DNA from: Spirosoma fluviale
GTDB lineage: Bacteria; Bacteroidota; Bacteroidia; Cytophagales; Spirosomataceae
Length of the DNA stretch: 14,469 nucleotides
NCBI GenBank assembly: GCA_945860325.1
Contig: CAMARL010000028.1
Location: 1 to 14,469, forward strand
Direction: 5' to 3'
The notes under the pieces are model-generated. The model saw only the letters and a list, made by a program, of their open reading frames with translations, searched no databases and had not been told where the DNA came from. A program made the translations under genes and the position numbers. Below, piece after piece: positions 1-5,996 of the stretch (position 1 is its first letter; each line of letters starts with the position of its first letter).

Positions 1-81
1 ATCTGGAGTAAGAAAATAATAATCTTGGCCATTTTCTTCTAATCGGCCTCTTTTATCTCGTGTACATGCCGAAATGGAAAA
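1..81 (-). pseudogene. Partial duplicate of an internal gmk segment (truncated at window edge)
   Basis: These 81 bases match positions 1086-1166 inside the intact gmk gene with a single difference (position 28 against 1113). On the minus strand they encode the equivalent of Gmk residues Phe32 to Asp58 in an open frame. The one difference turns a GGT glycine codon into GGC, so it is silent. Upstream of the match (positions 82-118) the frame has no ATG, GTG or TTG start, and the P-loop region is absent because nadD lies there instead. The fragment therefore cannot encode a guanylate kinase by itself. It continues off the left edge, so its full length is unknown. It may be a remnant of a tandem duplication or recombination, or an assembly artefact at a contig end. 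Confidence 0.7.
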
Positions 82-103
82 CGAAGGAAAAAAGAGTACA
101 AAG

Positions 104-123
104 CTTAGGCGGATAGGCCTAAA
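104..123 (-). terminator. Possible hairpin terminator overlapping the nadD stop codon
   Basis: On the minus strand TTAGGC pairs with GCCTAA around a six-base loop, and one further G-T pair is possible. The hairpin covers the nadD stop codon. A run of six T (plus-strand A at 88-93) follows about ten bases later. That is farther than in a typical intrinsic terminator, so the call is weak. Confidence 0.3.
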
Positions 124-691
124 GGTAAAAATTTTTCCGACTGATCAAAGCCTCTACTTGATCAGGAACTAGATATTTAATGGACTTGCCATTTTGAATA
201 CATGACCTAATATAGGTAGCAGAAATTTGTAAAATAGGCGCGTCAATCTTAATAATACTCTTATGTTGCCATAAATCAGAGGCGGCTATTTCCCCTCGAG
301 GATATACGTAGAGCGTAAAATAATCAAGTATCTTATCGAAATTTTTCCAACTTTTAAACTGCTCAAGATTATCACCTCCCAAAATCAAAGAGAATTCTTT
401 CGTAGGGTGACGCTCCGTTAAGTGGATTAAAGTATCTATGGTATAAGATGGCTTGTTTAAGCTAAATTCAATATCGCAGGATTTAAAAGCAAAATTATCG
501 GCAATGGCCCTTTCAACTAAATCAATTCGGTCGAATTCATGTAATAGATTTTTGCTTTTTTTATGGGGATTTTGTGGAGAGACGACAAACCAAATTTGAT
601 CCAAAGCGGTTTGATTTAATGCAGCTTGGGCAATAATTAGGTGCCCATGATGTATGGGATTAAAAGAGCCAAAAAACAATCCGACTTTCAT
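119..691 (-). CDS. nadD: Nicotinate-nucleotide adenylyltransferase (NadD)
   Basis: NadD transfers AMP from ATP to nicotinate mononucleotide, giving deamido-NAD in the cytoplasmic NAD biosynthesis pathway. The 190-residue length is usual for the family. Residues 8-17 hold the nucleotidyltransferase motif GSFNPIHHGH, SPQNPHK lies at 38-44, SYTIDTL at 82-88, GGDNL at 105-109, and the second nucleotide-binding motif ISATYIR at 156-162. The ATG start is fixed by the family-typical N-terminus MKVGLFFGSF. Only one base separates it from the upstream gmk gene, so the two are very probably co-transcribed. A weak hairpin overlaps its stop codon, and a partial gmk copy follows directly downstream. All core motifs are intact, so the gene appears functional. 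Confidence 0.95.
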   Translation of the reverse strand: MKVGLFFGSFNPIHHGHLIIAQAALNQTALDQIWFVVSPQNPHKKSKNLLHEFDRIDLVERAIADNFAFKSCDIEFSLNKPSYTIDTLIHLTERHPTKEFSLILGGDNLEQFKSWKNFDKILDYFTLYVYPRGEIAASDLWQHKSIIKIDAPILQISATYIRSCIQNGKSIKYLVPDQVEALISRKNFYL

Positions 692-692
692 G

Positions 693-1259
693 TTAGCTTG
701 TGAATTGGGTGAACAATTTCTGTGCCTTTTGGATAGCCAAATCTAACGTATCATTGATTAGAATTACGTCAAATTTGTCTTGAAATGACCATTCAAATTT
801 CATTTTAAAAACTCGCTTGGAAAGCGATTCTTCAGTTTCAGTACCTCTTGACTGAAGCCTTTCTTCTAATATCTCTAATGAAGGTACTTTAACAAAGATG
901 GCCAAAGCCTTGTCTCCATAATATTTTTTTAACGCAAGCCCGCCCTTAACATCCACATCAAAAATCACATGTTTTCCGCTGGCCCAAATACGCTCAATCT
1001 CTGATTTTAGGGTACCATAATAGGCACCGGAGTAGACCTCTTCCCACTCGACAAAAGCGCCTGAATTGATCTTTTCACGAAAATTATCTGGAGTAAGAAA
1101 ATAATAATCTTGACCATTTTCTTCTAATCGGCCTCTTTTATCTCGTGTACATGCCGAAATGGAAAAACCTAGATTCGAATTATTTTTCAATAATTCCTTA
1201 ACGATGGTCGTTTTACCTGATCCCGAAGGGGCCGAAAAAATAATTAATTTACCTTCCAA
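693..1259 (-). CDS. gmk: Guanylate kinase (Gmk), TTG start
   Basis: Gmk phosphorylates GMP to GDP with ATP, an essential step of purine nucleotide supply. The P-loop SAPSGSGKT is at residues 9-17. The GMP-binding region follows at about 35-82, including TRDKRGR, DYYF, EWEEVYSG and YGT, then the DVDVKG segment at 101-106 and the lid-type segment SRGTETEESLSKR at 137-149. The 188-residue length is normal. The start must be TTG at 1257-1259: a TAA lies in frame 12 bases upstream, no ATG or GTG lies between, and the residues after the start match the usual family N-terminus. The upstream Cys-rich gene ends 21 bases before it and nadD begins one base after it. An internal 81-bp part is duplicated at the left window edge. 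Confidence 0.95.
   Translation of the reverse strand: MEGKLIIFSAPSGSGKTTIVKELLKNNSNLGFSISACTRDKRGRLEENGQDYYFLTPDNFREKINSGAFVEWEEVYSGAYYGTLKSEIERIWASGKHVIFDVDVKGGLALKKYYGDKALAIFVKVPSLEILEERLQSRGTETEESLSKRVFKMKFEWSFQDKFDVILINDTLDLAIQKAQKLFTQFTS
1086..1166. repeat. Internal gmk copy of the 81-bp direct repeat (partner at 1-81)
   Basis: This is the parent copy of the repeat described at the left edge. It lies wholly inside gmk and covers 27 codons. The two copies are in the same orientation, 80 of 81 positions agree, and similarity stops abruptly at 82/1167. The distance between copies is 1085 bp, so recombination between them would delete nadD and part of gmk. Confidence 0.85.
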
Positions 1260-1280
1260 AAATATTTCACTTTAGTTAAG

Positions 1281-1553
1281 CTAGCAAAATAAGGGAATAA
1301 GAATTGAAATTAGGATTAAAAGCAAAAAAAGTTTTAATCTAATCTTATTAATGATTTGCTCCGGACAGGATAATTGACATTTAGATTTGAGGTTAGTTTT
1401 GAGCGACAACTCTAATTCATAGCCCTTCTGACAAGGCATACATTGATCTTTATTGGCAATAAAATCCTCCTTTTCAGCTACGCTTGCTTCCCCATCCAAA
1501 ATCTTTTGAATCAATTGCATACAATCCTGATGGTGTTCACAGCTCATTTTCAT
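1281..1553 (-). CDS. Small Cys-rich protein, probable anti-sigma factor with C-terminal membrane segment
   Basis: This 90-residue protein is encoded 71 bases downstream of the ECF sigma gene on the same strand, the usual place for its anti-sigma factor. It resembles the short zinc-binding anti-sigma proteins of Bacteroidota, with an N-terminal Cys/His cluster (Cys5, His7, His8, Cys11), the phrase LDGEAS, and a CMPC pair at Cys38 and Cys41. The canonical HxxxCxxC motif is incomplete because position 34 is Asn instead of His. Cys59 and Cys63 form another pair. Residues about 75-89 are a strongly hydrophobic stretch that could anchor the protein in the inner membrane. Inference: it binds and restrains the neighbouring sigma factor, perhaps with redox or zinc sensing. 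An ATG at codon 3 is an alternative start. Confidence 0.65.
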   Translation of the reverse strand: MKMSCEHHQDCMQLIQKILDGEASVAEKEDFIANKDQCMPCQKGYELELSLKTNLKSKCQLSCPEQIINKIRLKLFLLLILISILIPLFC

Positions 1554-1624
1554 TTTATTTCACCTTAATTCGTTTTTTAACATCTCTATTAGAAAATTAG
1601 TTCCCTGAATTTAATGACACGTTG

Positions 1625-2218
1625 TCAGCTATATCCCTTCGTTTTAGCATAACTCACTAATTTGGTTTTAAGCAGGGCGCGCGCACGATGCAAACGTGAT
1701 CTAACTGTGCCGATGGGTATATCCAAAATTTTAGCCATCTCTTCGTAACTAAACTCCTCTAGATCACATAAAATAATAATCATTCGAAAATCAACTGGGA
1801 GAGATTGGAGTGCCGCTGTGATTTCGTCTCCCAACATATCATTAACTGTTTCCGCTTGTAAATCAGCAAAATATGCAGGTTCTGCAGCTTCATCTTCCCC
1901 AGAAATTGACTGTTCCACCCATTCAAATTCGACTTTGGATGGACCTCTCGATTTCTTACGATAGTCATTGATGAAATTATTTTTCAAAATCCTGAATAAC
2001 CAGGCTTTCGCGTAAGTGCCTGGTTCAAAAGAATTTATAAAACGATATGCTTTAAGACAAGTGTCCTGAACTAAGTCTTGAGCATCATCTTCATCGGAGG
2101 TCAACTTAAGTGCGAAATTATACATGGCATCCATGTGTGGCATGAATTCCTTTTCAAAAACACGTCTCGCATTAACCAAAGAATAAATTTTGTCTTTTAC
2201 CTCGACTTCCATTAGCAT
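1625..2218 (-). CDS. RNA polymerase sigma factor, ECF subfamily
   Basis: This 197-residue protein has the two-domain layout of extracytoplasmic-function sigma factors. Sigma-70 region 2 spans about residues 22-92 and contains DEDDAQDLVQDTCLKAYRF, followed by an AKAWLFRILKNNFINDYR helix. An acidic linker covers about 100-130. Region 4 spans about 133-190, with the helix-turn-helix FSYEEMAKILDIPIGTVRSRLHRAR. It should direct RNA polymerase to a dedicated set of promoters. The next gene downstream is its probable anti-sigma factor. A perfect 17-base palindrome begins seven bases before the start codon and may control expression. The start is ATG at 2216-2218, with a second ATG at codon 3 as an alternative. 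The upstream neighbour is mreD, 73 bases away, so read-through from the mre genes is possible. Confidence 0.92.
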   Translation of the reverse strand: MLMEVEVKDKIYSLVNARRVFEKEFMPHMDAMYNFALKLTSDEDDAQDLVQDTCLKAYRFINSFEPGTYAKAWLFRILKNNFINDYRKKSRGPSKVEFEWVEQSISGEDEAAEPAYFADLQAETVNDMLGDEITAALQSLPVDFRMIIILCDLEEFSYEEMAKILDIPIGTVRSRLHRARALLKTKLVSYAKTKGYS

Positions 2219-2225
2219 GAATTTA

Positions 2226-2242
2226 TTCGTAAAATTTACGAA
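2226..2242. promoter_or_regulatory. Perfect 17-base palindrome just upstream of the ECF sigma gene
   Basis: The sequence TTCGTAAAATTTACGAA has two perfect 8-base arms around one central base. It ends seven bases before the sigma-factor ATG. Its position and symmetry suit either a dimeric repressor operator or an RNA hairpin at the ribosome-binding region. The symmetry is directly visible and the function is inferred. I saw no other perfect copy in the window. Confidence 0.5.
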
Positions 2243-2291
2243 GCAACCCTAATAGCAATTATTAAGCCAAAAATCTACGTGACAAAAAGAC

Positions 2292-2801
2292 CTAGTTTTT
2301 TTGATTGAATAATTCAAGCATTCCGAAAACCAATGTGCCTAAAATGGCACTGGCGAAAGCTCTGAATAGACTGTAGATCAATAAAGTAGCATCGGCAGAT
2401 TCTACTAAAAATAAAATCAAATGGTGCGAGAGAAGCATCACAAAAATGTAGGGGAAAAACCATAAAGCTTTCATTTCACTCAATGATACACTCGATCGCT
2501 CGTCATACCCATTCACCGGGGTTAAAACCTTAAAGAAAAAAGGTCTTAAAAATGCGATAAAGACGGTGGCTAATGAATGGATTCCGTGTGTATTATAGAA
2601 TATATCGACGATCCAACCTATAAAAAAACCACCTAAAATTAAATAAAACAAAGGAGTATGTATAGGCGCTTTTATAATGATCCAAAGGTAAATAAAACAA
2701 AATGCCACATTAGCCAATGCCACATCTCTTAGAATAAAAACCTGTGCAAAAAGGCTAAAAATAACGATAAAAATCCATTTGATTTGAAATGAATTACCCA
2801 T
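2292..2801 (-). CDS. mreD: Rod shape-determining membrane protein MreD
   Basis: MreD is a small inner-membrane protein of the elongasome, which couples the MreB scaffold to lateral peptidoglycan synthesis. The 169-residue product is very hydrophobic, with about five or six membrane segments (roughly 8-24, 27-46, 50-70, 76-92, 112-130 and 137-163). Sequence conservation in this family is weak, so identification depends on length, hydrophobicity and position: it begins one base after the mreC stop codon. The next gene downstream is the ECF sigma factor rather than the penicillin-binding protein 2 and rodA genes that often follow mreBCD. No truncation is visible. Confidence 0.88.
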   Translation of the reverse strand: MGNSFQIKWIFIVIFSLFAQVFILRDVALANVAFCFIYLWIIIKAPIHTPLFYLILGGFFIGWIVDIFYNTHGIHSLATVFIAFLRPFFFKVLTPVNGYDERSSVSLSEMKALWFFPYIFVMLLSHHLILFLVESADATLLIYSLFRAFASAILGTLVFGMLELFNQKN

Positions 2802-2802
2802 A

Positions 2803-3642
2803 TTATTCAGGCTTAGGTTTTGAGGTTTCCAAGTTTATTTGTTGGTCTAACAGGTGATTCTTGATCACATACACATATTTTAACGTCGAGAAATTAGTCA
2901 GCAACATCACTTTAATATTATGAAATGTTTCATCTTTTTCAAGACGTACTTTTGCGACAATACCAATTGGAATATTGGGAGGAAATACCACATTATAATC
3001 AGAAGTCACAATCGTATCCCCTTTAAGCACCTTTTTATATTTGGAAACATCCATCATTTCGACCACCTCCGTTTGAATTCCAGGCCATTTTATGTAACCT
3101 AATTCCCCGGTAGATTTAATTTTCGCGGAAACGTTATTTTCTATGTGCAATACAGAGACCACTAAAGACAAATTAGAAGTACAAGACATGACTTTCCCGA
3201 CCACCCCAGTGGACGAGATGACCGCCATACCCGGCTTGATTCCATCCACTAAGCCTTTGTCAATGGTCAAATAATTCTGCGACATTTGTGTGCTTTGATC
3301 GATCACCTTACTGGCAACCGGAGCATACCGATTTAGCATGGCTGAACCAACAAAATAAGGAACTTTGCTTTCTGGCTGCTTTATGGCACTTAATTTAAAA
3401 ATCTCTTGTCTTAATCGTGAGTTTTCTAAAGCAAGCTCAGCATTAACTTCACCTAGATGATGATATGTTTTTATTTCACGACTTGTAGCTAAAAGGGATG
3501 CAGCCCAGCGATTTGTTGTGTTCAAATAAATGACGTGTTGAAAATCATCATATTTGAAAATAGACCAAACATTAATCAACTCCAATAAAATAAACAAAAG
3601 AATAATCCTTTGTCGAATGAGGAATTGAAACAATTGATTCAT
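2803..3642 (-). CDS. mreC: Rod shape-determining protein MreC
   Basis: MreC is a bitopic inner-membrane protein whose periplasmic part forms beta domains and dimers that link MreB to cell-wall enzymes. The 279-residue product has a short cytoplasmic N-terminus, one membrane helix at about residues 13-27, and a likely coiled coil at about 60-88 (ALENSRLRQEIFKL). The beta-rich MreC core follows from about 95, with the family-typical phrases NYLTIDKG, GIKPGMAVISSTGVVGKV and LGYIKWPG. The gene lies 27 bases after mreB and one base before mreD, as expected for an operon. The C-terminal 20 residues are polar and variable. Confidence 0.93.
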   Translation of the reverse strand: MNQLFQFLIRQRIILLFILLELINVWSIFKYDDFQHVIYLNTTNRWAASLLATSREIKTYHHLGEVNAELALENSRLRQEIFKLSAIKQPESKVPYFVGSAMLNRYAPVASKVIDQSTQMSQNYLTIDKGLVDGIKPGMAVISSTGVVGKVMSCTSNLSLVVSVLHIENNVSAKIKSTGELGYIKWPGIQTEVVEMMDVSKYKKVLKGDTIVTSDYNVVFPPNIPIGIVAKVRLEKDETFHNIKVMLLTNFSTLKYVYVIKNHLLDQQINLETSKPKPE

Positions 3643-3669
3643 GCCAAAGCTATCATTAAAAGGAAGAAA

Positions 3670-4695
3670 TTAAGTAATTAAAACCGCCCTGTATTTGTCA
3701 AGATTTTTTAGAATTTCGCCTGTACCTCGCACAACTGCCTTTAATGGATCATCGGCAATATGTACTTTCAGTTGGGTTTTCTTCTCAATTCTTTTATCCA
3801 AACCATGTAGCATAGCACCACCACCAGCTAAATGAATTCCATTATGAAAAATATCTCCGGATAACTCGGCAGGTGCCCTTTGCAAGGTTTCCATAATGGC
3901 TACCTCAATCTTGGTAATTGAACTATCCAACGCGTAAGCGATTTCAGAATAATTAATTAAAATTTCTTTAGGAATTCCAGTCATTTGATCGCGACCTCTA
4001 ATCTCAAAATCGGGCGGTGCATTTTCTAATTCTGGTAATGCCGCACCCACTTGAATTTTAATCTGCTCAGCGGACCTTTCTCCAATCACTAATTTATGCT
4101 CACGCAATAAATAATCTTTAATATCTCTTGTAAACTCGTCTCCTGCCACGCGAATAGAGTTCTCGACAACAATACCACTCAATGAAATAATGGCAACCTC
4201 CGTGGTACCCCCACCTATATCTACCACGAGCGACCCGTTGGGTTGTTCAATATCAATTCCTATTCCAATGGCAGCTGCTATGGGTTCATGTACCATATAA
4301 ACCTCACGTGCCCCAGCATGTTCTGCTGAGTCCTTTACAGCTCTTTTTTCCACCTCTGTAATCCCCGAAGGAATGCAAATAACCATCCGTAAAGCGGGAG
4401 AAAAAAACGAATTTCCCTTATCCATCATTTTAATCAATCCACGCATCATTAATTCAGCTGCCGTAAAATCCGCAATTACACCATCCTTCAAAGGCCGAAT
4501 AGTCTTAATATTATCATTCGTTTTTTCATGCATCATCATGGCTTGTCGACCCACAGCCAACACTTTATTTGTGTTTCTGTCTAATGCAATAATAGATGGT
4601 TCATCTACCACCACCTGATCTTTGTGAATGATTAAGGTGTTTGCAGTACCTAAGTCAATCGCGATGTCTTTTGTTAGAAAATTAAATAATCCCAT
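3670..4695 (-). CDS. mreB: Rod shape-determining protein MreB, actin-like
   Basis: MreB is the bacterial actin homologue that forms membrane-associated filaments and positions cell-wall synthesis to keep a rod shape. The 341-residue length is standard. The phosphate-1 motif DLGTANT lies at residues 14-20, HEPIAAAIG with its catalytic-type Glu at about 136-144, the phosphate-2 motif VDIGGGTTEVA at about 158-168, and the adenosine motif LAGGGAMLHGLD near 290-300. The N-terminus MGLFNFLTKDIAIDLG is typical for the family and fixes the ATG start. It is the first gene of the leftward block. A minus-strand TAnnTTTG element and a leader stem-loop lie upstream, and a divergent AraC-type regulator follows beyond the intergenic region. 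Confidence 0.97.
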   Translation of the reverse strand: MGLFNFLTKDIAIDLGTANTLIIHKDQVVVDEPSIIALDRNTNKVLAVGRQAMMMHEKTNDNIKTIRPLKDGVIADFTAAELMMRGLIKMMDKGNSFFSPALRMVICIPSGITEVEKRAVKDSAEHAGAREVYMVHEPIAAAIGIGIDIEQPNGSLVVDIGGGTTEVAIISLSGIVVENSIRVAGDEFTRDIKDYLLREHKLVIGERSAEQIKIQVGAALPELENAPPDFEIRGRDQMTGIPKEILINYSEIAYALDSSITKIEVAIMETLQRAPAELSGDIFHNGIHLAGGGAMLHGLDKRIEKKTQLKVHIADDPLKAVVRGTGEILKNLDKYRAVLIT

Positions 4696-4711
4696 GATTT
4701 AGTATAATTAT

Positions 4712-4737
4712 TGGATTTGAGCTGGATTGTAAATCCA
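4712..4737 (-). promoter_or_regulatory. Stem-loop in the mreB leader
   Basis: TGGATTT (4712-4718) and AAATCCA (4731-4737) are perfect 7-base inverted arms separated by 12 bases. They lie 17 bases upstream of the mreB start codon and directly downstream of the predicted -7 element, so the structure would sit at the very 5' end of the mreB transcript. A 5' hairpin of this kind can stabilise an mRNA, but this role is inferred. Confidence 0.35.
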
Positions 4738-4744
4738 CTAATAT

Positions 4745-4752
4745 CAAATTTA
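4745..4752 (-). promoter_or_regulatory. Candidate -7 element for mreB
   Basis: The minus strand reads TAAATTTG, an exact match to the Bacteroidota -7 consensus TAnnTTTG. It lies about 50 bases before the mreB start codon. No TTTG occurs at the expected -33 distance, so only half of the promoter is supported. Confidence 0.4.
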
Positions 4753-4789
4753 CGGATAAATTATGAGCTAATTATTTATTTTAATTTAA

Positions 4790-4895
4790 AATTATAGGTG
4801 TCCTAAAAATAATTATAAAAACACCCGGCATTAAATTTTTGTATTTTCAAAGAATCAAAAAAGCATAATTATAGGTATATTACAATAAAACCTAT
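4790..4895. repeat. Direct repeat AATTATAGGT with an inverted half-site
   Basis: AATTATAGGT occurs at 4790-4799 and 4867-4876. ACCTAT, the inverse of its ATAGGT end, occurs at 4890-4895, 13 bases after the second copy. The set lies between two divergent genes, upstream of the AraC-type promoter, where an AraC-family regulator could bind. In such AT-rich DNA, chance remains possible. Confidence 0.3.
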
Positions 4896-4937
4896 TTAAA
4901 TATATTGAAAAAAAAGACTATTTTTTTTTCTAAATAA

Positions 4938-4968
4938 TTTGGATTTATTCGCTAATTTATTAGTTTTG
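4938..4968 (+). promoter_or_regulatory. Bacteroidota-type promoter of the araC-type gene
   Basis: TTTG at 4938-4941 and TAGTTTTG at 4961-4968 are separated by exactly 19 bases. This matches the primary sigma promoter consensus of Bacteroidota, TTTG-N19-TAnnTTTG, in every specified base. Transcription would begin near 4974, leaving a leader of about 45 bases before the ATG at 5019. Confidence 0.7.
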
Positions 4969-5018
4969 TCCAAGTTAAATTAATAAAATCGTAATAATCG
5001 ACGACAAAACATACGAAA

Positions 5019-5945
5019 ATGGAAGATTATAATAAGATTATCGAGTCCTTAGGAGTTAAATTTATTAAGGCTAGAAACATTAGAATATTACAACCTATCC
5101 GAATAAAAAATTATTATGATGTTGAAAACTCGCTCTTGATATTGTACAAAGGCGAAGTTTCATTTGGTGAGGAAGAAACCCAAGTAGAAGAGGGTGATAT
5201 GCTTTTTATTCCGGGTGGCAAAATGGTCAGCGTTACGTATGGTAATGCAGAAAAACCTAAGGCGGTAAATAATGAGGAGTTCATGACACATCGTGAGCTT
5301 TACTTCGACCAAAATAATGATTCAAGCGCCATCGGTAGACTTGAAAATTCATTTGGAATGGTCGCATTTGAAGCGAAGGTTTTTGATTCAGTGAATTTCT
5401 TTACCTCTTTAGATATCCCTCCATTTTTAATTAAGAAAGATGAGAAGTTGGCTCAAACCATCAAAGAAATTCTCCTTGAGGATATGTCGGATGAAATTGG
5501 GAAAGGCAGGATCATCAAAATAAAAACGGAAGAAATTGTCATTGAAGTTATTCGCTATATCATTCAAAATAGATTGTTTGTTGAGCAACTAGCCACAAAC
5601 AGCACCTATTTCAAAGATCCAAGGTTAATTGACATATTCGCTTACATCAAGGATCATATCGGTGGCGATTTGTCCAATAAAGTATTGGCGAATGTGGCCA
5701 ACGTATCTGAAGATTATGTAGGACAATATTTCAAAATGTTGACCGGAATTAATCCTCAGGACTACATTGAATATCAAAGAATGGAAGCTGCCGTTGGACT
5801 TTTACGTACTACTAAAAAATCCATTCGTGCCATAGGTTCCGAAGTAGGATATAAAGACACCGCTTATTTCTGTAGAAGATTTAAGATGATGTTTGGTATT
5901 CCTGCTGGTAAAATGAGACGCCGTGAATCATTGATGAACATTTAA
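5019..5945 (+). CDS. AraC-family transcriptional regulator with cupin-like N-terminal domain
   Basis: The 308-residue protein has a sensory N-terminal half and a DNA-binding C-terminal half. Residues about 35-75 look like a cupin beta-barrel (LLILYKGEVSFGEE and EEGDMLFIPGG), and about 100-195 are a helical linker region. The AraC-type double helix-turn-helix covers about 200-303. Its first helix pair lies around NKVLANVANVSEDYVGQYFK, and the second ends in the signature GYKDTAYFCRRFKMMFGIPAGKMR. It probably activates or represses transcription in response to an unknown ligand or partner. The divergent mreB gene and the repeats between them make self-regulation or control of the mre genes possible, but nothing shows this directly. 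The gene is monocistronic, with its own promoter and a terminator directly after it. Confidence 0.88.
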   Translation: MEDYNKIIESLGVKFIKARNIRILQPIRIKNYYDVENSLLILYKGEVSFGEEETQVEEGDMLFIPGGKMVSVTYGNAEKPKAVNNEEFMTHRELYFDQNNDSSAIGRLENSFGMVAFEAKVFDSVNFFTSLDIPPFLIKKDEKLAQTIKEILLEDMSDEIGKGRIIKIKTEEIVIEVIRYIIQNRLFVEQLATNSTYFKDPRLIDIFAYIKDHIGGDLSNKVLANVANVSEDYVGQYFKMLTGINPQDYIEYQRMEAAVGLLRTTKKSIRAIGSEVGYKDTAYFCRRFKMMFGIPAGKMRRRESLMNI

Positions 5946-5963
5946 ATTCAATCATGTAAGCAT

Positions 5964-5995
5964 AAAAAAAGGCCTGAAATTTCAGGCCTTTTTTG
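5964..5995. terminator. Bidirectional intrinsic terminator
   Basis: Positions 5965-5979 and 5980-5994 form a perfect 15-base palindrome consisting of A6, GGCCTGAAA and their complements. The GC-rich stem is flanked by A and T runs, so it gives a hairpin plus U tract on both strands. It lies between two convergent genes and can end both transcripts. Confidence 0.9.
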
Positions 5996-5996
5996 T

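Larger units (their letters stand above)
4696..5018. other. Divergent intergenic region between mreB and the araC-type gene
   Basis: These 323 bases hold no credible coding sequence and are very AT-rich. They contain a minus-strand TAnnTTTG element for mreB near 4745-4752, a strong plus-strand promoter at 4938-4968, a 7-base inverted repeat in the mreB leader, and two copies of AATTATAGGT (4790-4799 and 4867-4876). One inverted ACCTAT occurs at 4890-4895. A poly-T stretch lies at 4921-4929. No RNA gene was recognised. Confidence 0.8.

Noticed and set aside
1..1166. Template/variable repeat pair of a diversity-generating retroelement
   Set aside because: The two 81-base copies differ at one silent position and not at template adenines. 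The gene is a kinase rather than a ligand-binding protein, and no reverse transcriptase is present.
1615..1627. Short hairpin TGACA-cgt-TGTCA at the sigma-gene stop codon as a terminator
   Set aside because: The stem has only five pairs and no T run follows on the minus strand, so it does not support termination between the sigma and anti-sigma genes.
2219..2291. Independent primary-sigma promoter for the ECF sigma gene
   Set aside because: No minus-strand TAnnTTTG with a properly spaced TTTG was found. Only partial matches occur, so no promoter is annotated.
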